Source: a virus
DNA length: 64,000 nucleotides
Virus record (IMG/VR): IMGVR_UViG_3300021138_001972
Span: 23,335-87,334 of that record
Reading direction: 5' to 3' (one strand)
Of the stretch, positions 55,394 through 61,916 are shown one piece after another. The position numbers were made by a program, and so were the translations under genes. The number at the start of each line of letters is the position of its first letter. Position 1 is the first letter of the stretch. The notes under the pieces were generated by a model that saw nothing but the letters and a program-made list of their open reading frames with translations, had not been told where the DNA came from and did no database searches.

Positions 55394-56050
55394 TTACCTG
55401 TTGAAATCTATGGAATGAGAGAATGGTTGTTTGTATTCCTGTGTGAAATCGTATGATTGATCAAATAGAGATGCTAGATCTCGCAACATCTCAGATTCGC
55501 TTTTGTTGTGCAAATGAAACCATGCGCTATGGATGACAGCTGCGTCTTCGTAGGCATCATCTAATCCAAAGAAATGCCTAATGCTGTGATAAAATTTTGG
55601 ATCAAGCTCTGGTTGATACAGCAACGACGAATCTAATACCAGAGAAGGTTTTCTCTCGCCAGCGTCTATCAGGTACTGGGCATTGGTGCGTTCTACCTGT
55701 TCTAAAAACCATCTTATGGTCCTATTATTCAGAGAGCTGTTCCATTTTACATAAGAACGTAAACATAACTGCGGGTCGCAGCTGAGAAACAACCAGGAAT
55801 CTCTGTGATCATTAATGTCTGTCGCATCATGGGCCACGGCAATTCTTGAATGCAACTGCGGTAGCTCCCTGAACTTCCATTCGTAAGCTAACCAATTGTG
55901 CCATGTCCTCTGAGCTGGGTATACCTCACTGAGCATGCGATCTCTGTCTATACCTAGGTCGGGATATGACAGCATCATCAACCATCGCACGTGGTTCTTG
56001 AAAGCTCCCATTGGTGCAATTATAGCGTGTTTCTTGGAATCTTCAGGCAT
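55394..56050 (-). CDS. hypothetical protein, sulfotransferase-family-like
   Basis: 218 aa. H-A-I-I-A-P-M-G-A-F-K-N-H-V-R-W-L near the start, W-H-N-W-L-A-Y-E-W-K-F-R-E, S-L-V-L-D-S-S-L-L-Y-Q-P, L-D-P-K-F-Y-H-S-I, ending F-D-Q-S-Y-D. The overall plan (N-terminal loop, S-x-L-x-D, late Y/H region) recalls the two larger paralogues nearby but similarity is weak. AT-rich. No reaction can be assigned. Confidence 0.5.
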   Translation of the reverse strand: MPEDSKKHAIIAPMGAFKNHVRWLMMLSYPDLGIDRDRMLSEVYPAQRTWHNWLAYEWKFRELPQLHSRIAVAHDATDINDHRDSWLFLSCDPQLCLRSYVKWNSSLNNRTIRWFLEQVERTNAQYLIDAGERKPSLVLDSSLLYQPELDPKFYHSIRHFFGLDDAYEDAAVIHSAWFHLHNKSESEMLRDLASLFDQSYDFTQEYKQPFSHSIDFNR

Positions 56051-56143
56051 GGGCCTTGGTCATCTGTGATATGCTCATACTTATGATGCACTATACGGCA
56101 TTTAAATCTCATGTATCTGTTTTTTTCATGGTTTGAACTCATC

Positions 56144-56216
56144 TGCATCCAGCCAGCAGATAGGATCGCACAGACTTCCAATCTGCATAGACGGGTTTGA
56201 CTCGTTGAGGGCACCA
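56144..56216 (+). tRNA. tRNA-Gly(UCC)-like fragment
   Basis: Anticodon arm CAGA-CTTCCAA-TCTG is good and an ACCA end follows a GAGGGC, but I find no matching 5' acceptor and the T-arm is irregular (GACG-GGTTTGACT-CGTT). Probably decayed. Confidence 0.35.
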
Positions 56217-56220
56217 CCAT

Positions 56221-56297
56221 GCGATCGTAGTCCAACTGGCAGAGTCATCAGCTTGAGGTGCTGCGTGTTGGCGGTTCCAATACGTGCAATCGCACCA
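56221..56297 (+). tRNA. tRNA-Leu(GAG)-like, weak T-arm
   Basis: Acceptor GCGATCG/CAATCGC (one mismatch), anticodon arm CAGC-TTGAGGT-GCTG, T-loop TTCCAAT but poor T-stem, encoded ACCA. Short variable loop. Confidence 0.5.
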
Positions 56298-56311
56298 TAT
56301 TATTGACATGG

Positions 56312-57019
56312 TCAATTATTTAATAATCGGCGTTTTCCAGGCCAAACATGATCTTTGTATTCTTGGATATGTTTACGCCATAAGATAGTCAAAGATATTG
56401 TTGAGTGAGGATAATTTGATTTATCCACAAAGGCGGCAACAGATTTACAATCTGACTTGAGATACATTTCCCATAATTCGCAAGCTTTTTGTCTGGCAGC
56501 TTCTCTGGCTATGGCACGCCTGTCTATTTTTGCACGTTTTGCTCTAGCGAAATCTATTATACGGCCCTTAATCCAACCAACCTCCAACCAATGAGGTAAT
56601 TCATGTTCTTCTATTTTTTGATTTTTTTCCAGGACAAGATTGGTGATCCACACCTTACCAAATTGACTGTTCTTAGTTCCCGATTGATTAAGACTCATAA
56701 CCAACGAGAAATTTTTCCTACAGGCTTCATATAATCTGGAATTCATATATCTCTTACCGTTGGCTGACGCTGCCATCATCATGAATGCGTGCTGCATCTT
56801 ATACCATTCGCATGTTCCAACAGGATACATTTTGGTAAGTAGGTAATGGCAAACAAAATGTTCTCTAGATGATAACGCGATTAAATTTTCTAAATCATTA
56901 CTACCGCCGATTGATCGAGGTAGAATGTGATGTATTTCTTGATACTCGTTGATATCTGCAGATTTTTTCTTTCTGTTATTGATTATTGCATGATACCAAT
57001 TGTAATATTTGTTTGACAT
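56312..57019 (-). CDS. HNH homing endonuclease
   Basis: 235 aa. HNH motif E-I-H-H-I-L-P-R-S-I-G-G-S-N-D-L-E-N-L-I-A-L-S-x2-E-H-F near residues 28-55 (metal-binding His and catalytic His). The rest is basic with C-terminal N-Y-P-H-S-T-I-S-L-T, perhaps a DNA-binding repeat. Clearly more AT-rich than its neighbours, as expected for a mobile gene. It lies between tRNA genes. A late-type box inside an inverted repeat precedes it. Confidence 0.85.
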   Translation of the reverse strand: MSNKYYNWYHAIINNRKKKSADINEYQEIHHILPRSIGGSNDLENLIALSSREHFVCHYLLTKMYPVGTCEWYKMQHAFMMMAASANGKRYMNSRLYEACRKNFSLVMSLNQSGTKNSQFGKVWITNLVLEKNQKIEEHELPHWLEVGWIKGRIIDFARAKRAKIDRRAIAREAARQKACELWEMYLKSDCKSVAAFVDKSNYPHSTISLTILWRKHIQEYKDHVWPGKRRLLNN

Positions 57020-57028
57020 AATACACCA

Positions 57029-57062
57029 CAGTTAATCAAATGTATTTATTATTGATTAACTG
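57029..57062 (-). promoter_or_regulatory. inverted repeat with late box before the HNH gene
   Basis: CAGTTAATCAA (57029-57039) and TTGATTAACTG (57052-57062) form a perfect 11-bp stem; the loop region carries AATAAATAC (57042-57050, minus strand). Late promoter and possible RNA hairpin. Confidence 0.55.
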
Positions 57063-57072
57063 TTATCAATGG

Positions 57073-57149
57073 TGCTGGACGGTCACAAGGTGGGACAGCA
57101 GACTGTTAATCTGTTCATCAGGTAGGTTCGATTCCTACTCCAGCAGCCA
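57073..57149 (+). tRNA. tRNA-Asn(GUU)
   Basis: Acceptor TGCTGGA/TCCAGCA, anticodon arm GCAGA-CTGTTAA-TCTGT, T-arm GTAGG-TTCGATT-CCTAC, encoded GCCA. Confidence 0.92.
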
Positions 57150-57183
57150 CTCTTTCAGATCCTCTGCTCATGAGACAATGGTC

Positions 57184-57273
57184 GAGCGTGTTCCTCGGGA
57201 CACCGAGTAGATGGATTTGGAGCTGCTCAAGGTGAGAGGTCCCAGTGTATAAAGGGACCTCTCGAGTACGCTC
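57184..57273 (+). ncRNA. branched structured RNA element
   Basis: Outer GAGCGT/ACGCTC; inside CTCGG-GACA-CCGAG and GAGAGGTCCC (57234-57243) with GGGACCTCTC (57254-57263), a 10-bp perfect hairpin. No poly-T, so not a simple terminator; it lies at the 3' end of the minus-strand gene at 57279. Confidence 0.4.
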
Positions 57274-57278
57274 AGCTA

Positions 57279-57614
57279 TTACTTGTGGCTTTTGCCGTTA
57301 CCGTTGATGAAAGCATTGAACTTCTCAGCTGCTTCTAGCACCTTGTCCACACCAGGTACCTCTGGCATGGTCACGCTGTGGACCACTTGGCCCCGCTTGT
57401 CATCGTGCTGAGCACTGAACTCTAACTGTCCGATCTTGGTCTTGTATTCAAACTGCACCACGTCCTTGGCCATGTCCAGCAACTGTGTGCGGATCTCATA
57501 TCCGTTCTTGTTGAACTTGACTTCTGGTAGTGCGCTGTAGGCTTTCATGTTCTCTGCAAACTCTTGTGCGAACTTGGTGTAATCAAACTTGAATAGGTCT
57601 TGCATGTTGCTCAT
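57279..57614 (-). CDS. conserved phage-type hypothetical protein
   Basis: 111 aa from ATG 57614 (GAGGAG upstream). N-terminus M-S-N-M-Q-D-L-F-K-F-D-Y-T-K-F-A, then N-G-Y-E-I-R-T-Q-L-L-D-M-A-K-D-V-V and V-L-E-A-A-E-K-F-N-A-F. Helical N- and C-termini around a strand part. It resembles small proteins seen in T4-like marine phages whose function I do not know. Ends with G-K-S-H-K. Confidence 0.6.
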   Translation of the reverse strand: MSNMQDLFKFDYTKFAQEFAENMKAYSALPEVKFNKNGYEIRTQLLDMAKDVVQFEYKTKIGQLEFSAQHDDKRGQVVHSVTMPEVPGVDKVLEAAEKFNAFINGNGKSHK

Positions 57615-57701
57615 TGTGTTAGCTCCTCTGTGTGTGTTGACGCAGCAGTGTTGCTGCTGTATATATTTAATGCATTCAGATGACAAGAGCAAGTGGTGAA
57701 T

Positions 57702-57778
57702 GGTCACGTAGTCTAACTGGACAAGGCAACGCTCTTCTAAAGCGTCTTATGTAGGTTCGAGTCCTACCGTGACCGCCA
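57702..57778 (+). tRNA. tRNA-Arg(UCU)
   Basis: Acceptor GGTCACG/CGTGACC, anticodon arm ACGCT-CTTCTAA-AGCGT, T-arm GTAGG-TTCGAGT-CCTAC, encoded GCCA. Confidence 0.93.
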
Positions 57779-57780
57779 AC

Positions 57781-57808
57781 TTGACTGTGGTGGCAAAATC
57801 TATATAAT
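57781..57808 (+). promoter_or_regulatory. sigma-70-type promoter
   Basis: TTGACT (57781-57786), 16 bases, TATAAT (57803-57808); reads into the GIY-YIG gene leader. Confidence 0.65.
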
Positions 57809-57850
57809 TACATTGCGCGGTGGTGGAAAAGTGCCACGACAGGTTCTGAA

Positions 57851-57868
57851 TGATAAATACATTTATCA
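57851..57868 (+). promoter_or_regulatory. palindrome containing a late box before GIY-YIG 1
   Basis: TGATAAATACATTTATCA, perfect 8-bp arms around AC, containing GATAAATAC; the ribosome site AAAGGAA starts right at its 3' end. The core ATAAATACATTT is identical in the HNH leader. Confidence 0.55.
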
Positions 57869-57880
57869 AAGGAATAGTAA

Positions 57881-58651
57881 ATGTATTACACGATTTATCA
57901 GATAACCAATCTCGTAAATGGCAAGATTTATATAGGCAAACATCAAACAAATGACTTAGCGGATGGTTATTTTGGATCTGGCACTGCATTGAAAAAGGCA
58001 ATAGCTAAACACGGGAAAGATGTATTTCGCAAGGACATCCTACATGTCTTTAACAATGAAGCAGAAATGAATGCTAAAGAAAAGGAACTTATAACCGAAG
58101 ATTTTGTTAGGAGGTTAGATACATATAACCTTGGAGTCGGAGGGGAGGGCGGCCCCCACTTCAAAGGCAGAAAACACTCTGATCAGACTAGGCAAAAACT
58201 AGCAGAAATACGGCAGATAAATCCGATAGTGTATACAGATGAACTAAGACGCAAGATGTCAGAAAAAAATAAAGGGCGTGTTGTCTCAGATTTGACTAAA
58301 CAAAAATTGAGTCAATTGGCCAACGAACGATATGCATCAGATAGCGAGGTTAGAAAAAAAATATCTGCTGCTATGAAACAATATTGCCATAGATATCCAA
58401 TGTCAGACGAAACTAAACAAAAATTGCATCTAGCGCATGTTGGAAAACGATTATCGGATGATCACAAAGATAAGATAAGAACTACTATGTTGTCAAAGTC
58501 AACTAAAGATTGGCCAGCAATACAGCAGGATTTTGACAACGGATTATCGCGAGAAAAGTTATTTTCTAAACATAACATTACCAGAAATATGCTGAGAGCA
58601 GGTAAAGCTGCTGGTTTATTTGTCGGTAGTTATAGAAGTAGACACAATTAA
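57881..58651 (+). CDS. GIY-YIG homing endonuclease 1 (Seg-like)
   Basis: 256 aa. GIY-YIG nuclease domain 1-95: M-Y-Y-T-I-Y-Q-I-T-N-L-V-N-G-K-I-Y-I-G-K-H-Q, with catalytic Glu in N-A-K-E-K-E-L. Then several NUMOD3-type repeats (K-G-R-K-H-S-D-Q-T-R-Q-K-L, M-S-D-E-T-K-Q-K-L, K-R-L-S-D-D-H-K-D-K-I) that bind DNA, and a C-terminal helix-turn-helix-like part. AT-rich and mobile. Related to the gene at 58942. Confidence 0.88.
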   Translation: MYYTIYQITNLVNGKIYIGKHQTNDLADGYFGSGTALKKAIAKHGKDVFRKDILHVFNNEAEMNAKEKELITEDFVRRLDTYNLGVGGEGGPHFKGRKHSDQTRQKLAEIRQINPIVYTDELRRKMSEKNKGRVVSDLTKQKLSQLANERYASDSEVRKKISAAMKQYCHRYPMSDETKQKLHLAHVGKRLSDDHKDKIRTTMLSKSTKDWPAIQQDFDNGLSREKLFSKHNITRNMLRAGKAAGLFVGSYRSRHN

Positions 58652-58666
58652 ATCTTAGTTTATAAT
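58639..58666 (+). promoter_or_regulatory. sigma-70-type promoter for tRNA
   Basis: TAGACA (58639-58644), 16 bases, TATAAT (58661-58666); expected start is just before the tRNA at 58675. Confidence 0.65.
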
Positions 58667-58674
58667 TATACTAT

Positions 58675-58750
58675 AGCGGATTAGGGAAAAAGTTATCCCG
58701 CCTGGCTCATAACCAGGAGACACCAGGAGCGTTACCTGGATCCGCAACCA
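58675..58750 (+). tRNA. tRNA(CAU) with non-canonical D- and T-loops
   Basis: 76 nt: acceptor AGCGGAT/ATCCGCA (A-A mismatch at 1-72, as initiators lack a 1-72 pair), D-stem GGGA/TCCC with loop AAAAGTTA, anticodon arm CCTGG-CTCATAA-CCAGG, T-stem CCAGG/CCTGG with loop AGCGTTA, ACCA. All stems perfect but the D-loop GG and T-loop TTC are missing. Confidence 0.6.
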
Positions 58751-58761
58751 AATTTTGAGAC

Positions 58762-58877
58762 GCGGATGTAGCTCAGTGGTAGAGCGCGACCTTGCCAGAA
58801 CACATTGTTGCACCCTAGTGCATGTTAAGGTGTGTTCCGGAAGGTTGATGTCGAGGGTTCGAATCCCTTCGTCCGCT
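58762..58877 (+). tRNA. tRNA-Gly(GCC) with a 44-nt hairpin insert at position 37/38
   Basis: Without the insert it is a standard Gly tRNA: GCGGATG/CGTCCGC, D-arm GCTC-AGTGGTA-GAGC, anticodon arm CGACC-TTGCCAA-GGTTG, T-arm GAGGG-TTCGAAT-CCCTT, U73. Bases 58798-58841 interrupt the loop directly after A37 and fold as GAACACA/TGTGTTC with an inner TGCAC-CCTA-GTGCA hairpin. CCA is not encoded. Functional only if spliced or tolerated. Confidence 0.8.
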
Positions 58878-58884
58878 CATTGGC

Positions 58885-58935
58885 TCCTCAGTAGCATAAG
58901 TAGCAGTGTCAATAAGACTGCTGTGCTACTGAGGA
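58885..58935 (+). promoter_or_regulatory. ribosome-site-sequestering hairpin before GIY-YIG 2
   Basis: TCCTCAGTAGCA (58885-58896) pairs perfectly with TGCTACTGAGGA (58924-58935), with an inner AGCAGT/ACTGCT. The 3' arm contains GAGGA, the ribosome site of ATG 58942, so read-through RNA cannot be translated. Confidence 0.7.
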
Positions 58936-58941
58936 CCATCA

Positions 58942-59604
58942 ATGTTTTATACCATCTATAAGATAACCAATCTTGTAAATCAAAAGACCTACATAGGCAA
59001 GCATCAGACTGCTGATCTTGACGATGGTTATATGGGCAGCGGTAAGCTCCTGAAACTTGCCATAAACAAATATGGTATTGAGAACTTCAGCAAGGAAATC
59101 CTGCATGTATTTGATAACGAAGCTGACATGAATGCCAAGGAAAAGGAATTGGTAGTCGTGGGCGAGTCAACCTACAATCTCAACGTTGGAGGTAATGGCG
59201 GTTTTGGTTACATCAACAGCAATCTGCACCTGTGGAAAGGCAAGAACCAACGGGCTAGGAAATTGGCAGACAAGAAGGTTGAAGAACGCTACGGACCAGA
59301 ATGGCGCACAGTGATAGGCAAGATGGGCGTCAAGGCTAGACAGGTAAAATATCCAGATCTTAGCAGCAAAACTGCCAAACGCGGGCATGAAGAGGGATGG
59401 CTGACTTTCAAAGGTATGAAGCACACAGACGAAACCAAGAGAAAGATAAGTGAAGCCAACAAGCGATTGGTAGGAGCAGCTAACAGCCAATATGGAACTT
59501 GTTGGGTCATGAACGAGGCTGGCAGCAAGAAGATTCCAAAAGAAGAACTCGACAAGTACCTAAGTTTAGGGTATATTAAGGGTAGAAGAATTATGCGAAC
59601 GTAA
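58942..59604 (+). CDS. GIY-YIG homing endonuclease 2
   Basis: 220 aa. GIY-YIG domain M-F-Y-T-I-Y-K-I-T-N-L-V-N-Q-K-T-Y-I-G-K-H-Q, catalytic E in N-A-K-E-K-E-L-V; then a NUMOD3-like K-G-M-K-H-T-D-E-T-K-R-K-I-S-E and a C-terminal W-V-x-N-x2-G-S-K-K-I end shared with phage endonucleases. Unlike copy 1 its base composition equals that of the phage, so it is an older resident. The stop lies inside tRNA-Gly(UCC). Confidence 0.87.
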   Translation: MFYTIYKITNLVNQKTYIGKHQTADLDDGYMGSGKLLKLAINKYGIENFSKEILHVFDNEADMNAKEKELVVVGESTYNLNVGGNGGFGYINSNLHLWKGKNQRARKLADKKVEERYGPEWRTVIGKMGVKARQVKYPDLSSKTAKRGHEEGWLTFKGMKHTDETKRKISEANKRLVGAANSQYGTCWVMNEAGSKKIPKEELDKYLSLGYIKGRRIMRT

Positions 59605-59669
59605 CTCAGTGGTAGAGTCTCAGCCTTCCAAGCTGTTGGTCGAGGGTTCGATTCCCTCCGTTCGCTCCA
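59595..59669 (+). tRNA. tRNA-Gly(UCC)
   Basis: Acceptor GCGAACG/CGTTCGC, anticodon loop CTTCCAA, T-arm GAGGG-TTCGATT-CCCTC, encoded TCCA. Confidence 0.93.
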
Positions 59670-59693
59670 AGAAACGTAGCACAGGGATGAACC

Positions 59694-60428
59694 ATGGGTG
59701 AGAGCAAGCGCAAGGCCAAGCAGACAAAACCACGGCAGTTCAACAAGATCGATCTCACAGAAAGGCCAGACATACCTGTGATGGCTGGCAAGCTGGAACT
59801 GGGCTTGCTCACAGCAGTGAGAGCCGAAGCACTGCGGCAGCGCACTGCTGACCCGGTGTCATACAATCATGGCCTTGCTGGCATGATCAAGGAAGAATAT
59901 CATTTCAACCCAGAGTCAGTGCCAGCACTGCTCAGCTACATCGAAGAGATGTATGAGACCTATAATCGGCACTTTGATCTCTACGGTGACAAGGTCAGCT
60001 GCCTGGGACACATATGGACCAACTTCCAAAAGAAGCACGAGTTCAACCCCATACACAATCACACCGGGGCTGTGAGTTTTACCATCTGGGTGCAGATACC
60101 CTATGACATAGCAGCTGAGCAAGCTGTGTTTCCACAGGGCACGGTGAACGTGACCAGCAACTTCCAGTTTGTGTACAGTGGCCAAACGGAAGACATCGTG
60201 ACCTACAACTTCCCAGTTCAAAAGGACTGGGAAGGCATGATACTGATGTGGCCCAGCTGGCTGTGTCACCTGGTCCATCCGTTCTACACTAGCGATGACT
60301 ATCGCATCAGCTTGGCTGGCAATATCTATGTGCTGGGTGAGAACTACAAATGCCAGGCAACAGATGATCCAGACGAGATCATACGCCAGACGCTGGCCAT
60401 GCAGGCAGCGCAGAGACAATCACAATAA
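59694..60428 (+). CDS. 2OG-Fe(II) oxygenase-like protein
   Basis: 244 aa. Double-stranded beta-helix motifs: N-P-I-H-N-H-T-G-A with the metal His, then W-P-S-W-L-C-H-L-V-H-P-F with the distal His and Y-R-I-S-L-A-G-N-I with the Arg that holds 2-oxoglutarate. The spacing is as in phage 2OG-FeII_Oxy families. It would hydroxylate an unknown target. N-terminus K-R-K-A-K-Q-T-K-P-R is basic. GGGATG ribosome site is weak. Confidence 0.75.
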   Translation: MGESKRKAKQTKPRQFNKIDLTERPDIPVMAGKLELGLLTAVRAEALRQRTADPVSYNHGLAGMIKEEYHFNPESVPALLSYIEEMYETYNRHFDLYGDKVSCLGHIWTNFQKKHEFNPIHNHTGAVSFTIWVQIPYDIAAEQAVFPQGTVNVTSNFQFVYSGQTEDIVTYNFPVQKDWEGMILMWPSWLCHLVHPFYTSDDYRISLAGNIYVLGENYKCQATDDPDEIIRQTLAMQAAQRQSQ

Positions 60429-60457
60429 CTATTAAATACCCATGAAAGGAGACAGCC

Positions 60458-60616
60458 ATGAAACAGAGCAAACTAATCCACAAACTCTATCAGGCTTGTC
60501 TCGACCACGACGAGAAGGCCATCGCTGAGCTCCGCAGGAAAGAGTTCAAGAAGATCTTCAAGCACCGAGCCGAGAACAAGACGTTCGGTAGCAATTGGTC
60601 AGTAGTTCGCATATAA
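60458..60616 (+). CDS. small basic protein, 52 aa
   Basis: ATG 60458 with AAAGGAG upstream, stop TAA 60614. Helical and basic (L-I-H-K-L-Y-Q-A-C-L-D-H-D-E-K-A-I-A-E-L-R-R-K, F-K-K-I-F-K-H-R). A TTAAATAC motif 18 bases upstream of the start may be a weak late box. No family recognised. Confidence 0.65.
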   Translation: MKQSKLIHKLYQACLDHDEKAIAELRRKEFKKIFKHRAENKTFGSNWSVVRI

Positions 60617-60626
60617 TAAACAACAA

Positions 60627-60702
60627 GGGCCCTTAGCTCATCTGGGAGAGCGATAGCTTTGCAAGCTATAGGTGATCGGTTCGAGTCCGATAGGGTCCAC
60701 CA
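60627..60702 (+). tRNA. tRNA-Ala(UGC)
   Basis: Acceptor GGGCCCT/AGGGTCC, anticodon arm ATAGC-TTTGCAA-GCTAT, T-arm ATCGG-TTCGAGT-CCGAT, ACCA. The G3-U70 pair that marks Ala tRNAs is present (G with T in the third pair). Confidence 0.94.
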
Positions 60703-60709
60703 AACTAAT

Positions 60710-60784
60710 GAGCGATTGGCGCAGCGGTAGCGCAGGGCTTTTACACAGCTAAGGTCGGGAGTTCGAATCTCTCATCGCCCACCA
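60710..60784 (+). tRNA. tRNA-Val(UAC)
   Basis: Acceptor GAGCGAT/ATCGCCC (one A-C mismatch), anticodon loop TTTACAC in a stem with one mismatch, T-arm GGGAG-TTCGAAT-CTCTC, encoded ACCA. Confidence 0.85.
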
Positions 60785-60950
60785 ACATTTGATTTGCATA
60801 ACTAGCAGGCGAGATGCTATTCTCGCACATCAACTTCACAGGAAGAAAGATGCCCTACGACGGCCACAGTAATGGGCCGCTGGCACGCAGCTGATGATCG
60901 CTAGCAAGCGTTGATCCTGCGGCCCAGCGGCTGACCAAGGAGATGCGCAG

Positions 60951-61307
60951 ATGAGCAGATACATTTCGGCTGGGTTTGATACTCTCAGCAACTGGATAGC
61001 AGCAGCGCTGGGACAACCTGCTGCGTTCATAATAGCCTGTGCCACCGTGTTGATATGGGCACTCACTGGACCTATATTCCAGTACAGCGACACGTGGCAG
61101 CTGGTGATCAATACCAGCACCACCATAATAACCTTCCTCATGGTTTTCTTGCTGCAGAACACAGGTAACAGGACCATACAAGAAATGCACGAGCGCTTGC
61201 GTAATCTGGAGCAATTGAACGTTCAGCTGCTGCAAGAGCTTAGAAACCAACAGAAACCGGTTGACAACAACAGGGATCTCGTAAATAATATGACATGCTC
61301 AAGTTGA
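60951..61307 (+). CDS. low-affinity iron permease family membrane protein
   Basis: 118 aa. Two membrane segments (about 22-42 and 55-75) with the family signature A-L-T-G-P-I-F-Q-Y-S-D-T-W-Q-L-V-I-N-T-S-T-T and F-L-M-V-F-L-L-Q-N-T-G-N-R, then a coiled C-terminal helix. The family name comes from yeast Fet4-like proteins; metal transport by these short bacterial forms is unproven. AAGGAG directly before the start. Confidence 0.82.
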   Translation: MSRYISAGFDTLSNWIAAALGQPAAFIIACATVLIWALTGPIFQYSDTWQLVINTSTTIITFLMVFLLQNTGNRTIQEMHERLRNLEQLNVQLLQELRNQQKPVDNNRDLVNNMTCSS

Positions 61308-61333
61308 GCCTGTGACACAGAGGAACATTCCAA

Positions 61334-61513
61334 ATGAACGTCAAGACATTGGTATTGGCCACGGTATTGGTGGCTTTCAGTGGTGCTGCTATGGCTGCTA
61401 CCAAACCAGCTGTGCCTGCCAAGGATCCCAAGGCAGTGTGCAAGATGGTGCATGGCAAGCAGAAGTGCAAGAAGCCACACAAGAGCCCATTCAAGCCTGC
61501 CAAGGCCAAGTGA
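61334..61513 (+). CDS. small secreted basic peptide
   Basis: 59 aa, ATG 61334. Signal peptide M-N-V-K-T-L-V-L-A-T-V-L-V-A-F-S-G-A-A-M-A/A, then a Lys/Pro-rich mature part of about 38 residues with two Cys (V-C-K-M-V-H-G-K-Q-K-C-K-K-P-H-K). A periplasmic cationic peptide, possibly with a disulfide. AGAGGA upstream. No family recognised. Confidence 0.7.
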   Translation: MNVKTLVLATVLVAFSGAAMAATKPAVPAKDPKAVCKMVHGKQKCKKPHKSPFKPAKAK

Positions 61514-61541
61514 TCAAACCATCACTAGTAGACAATCACAG

Positions 61542-61565
61542 AGGCAGCTTGTAGCTGCCTTTGTC
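61542..61565 (+). terminator. terminator-like hairpin
   Basis: AGGCAGCT-TGT-AGCTGCCT followed by TTGTC; stem is strong, T tail weak. Confidence 0.5.
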
Positions 61566-61574
61566 ATCTAATAA

Positions 61575-61657
61575 GCTGAGTTGGCACAGTGGCGACTGCA
61601 CCGCTTTTGTAAGGCGGAACTCAAACACCGGGGGTTCGAGTCCCTCACTCAGCACCA
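61575..61657 (+). tRNA. tRNA-Thr(UGU)
   Basis: Acceptor GCTGAGT/ACTCAGC, anticodon stem CCGCT/GGCGG with loop TTTGTAA, long variable region of about 12 bases, T-arm GGGGG-TTCGAGT-CCCTC, ACCA. The long variable region is odd for Thr. Confidence 0.87.
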
Positions 61658-61675
61658 TCCACACACGGACCACAC

Positions 61676-61915
61676 ATGCTAGATTATCTGATCACTTTCA
61701 TCGCACTGTTTGCCACAGACGTGAGCTACACATATTATCTGAGAGCTGTTCACAGGGACCAGGCTGTGAGTGCCAGCGCCTGGGCAGTAGTAGTGTTCTT
61801 TATCGCTAGCGTGGGCATCATCAACTATACCACAGACCATTGGCAGCTGATCCCAGCTTGCCTAGGCGCAGCCTGCGGTACCTTCGTTGGTATGAAGATT
61901 CGCAACAAGCACTGA
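61676..61915 (+). CDS. small membrane protein, 79 aa
   Basis: Three hydrophobic segments (M-L-D-Y-L-I-T-F-I-A-L-F-A-T-D, A-V-V-V-F-F-I-A-S-V-G-I, L-I-P-A-C-L-G-A-A-C-G-T-F-V-G) with Y-T-T-D-H-W between. Start directly after the tRNA; no clear ribosome site. Similar tiny membrane proteins occur in marine phages; role unknown. Confidence 0.65.
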   Translation: MLDYLITFIALFATDVSYTYYLRAVHRDQAVSASAWAVVVFFIASVGIINYTTDHWQLIPACLGAACGTFVGMKIRNKH

Positions 61916-61916
61916 A

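Noticed and set aside
58762-58877. Group I intron in tRNA-Gly
   Set aside because: The insert is only 44 nt and has none of the group I core; it is described as a small hairpin insert instead.
60850-60894. 14-aa ORF (MPYDGHSNG...) before the iron-permease-like gene
   Set aside because: Has a fair ribosome site but is too short to support, and no neighbours suggest a leader peptide.
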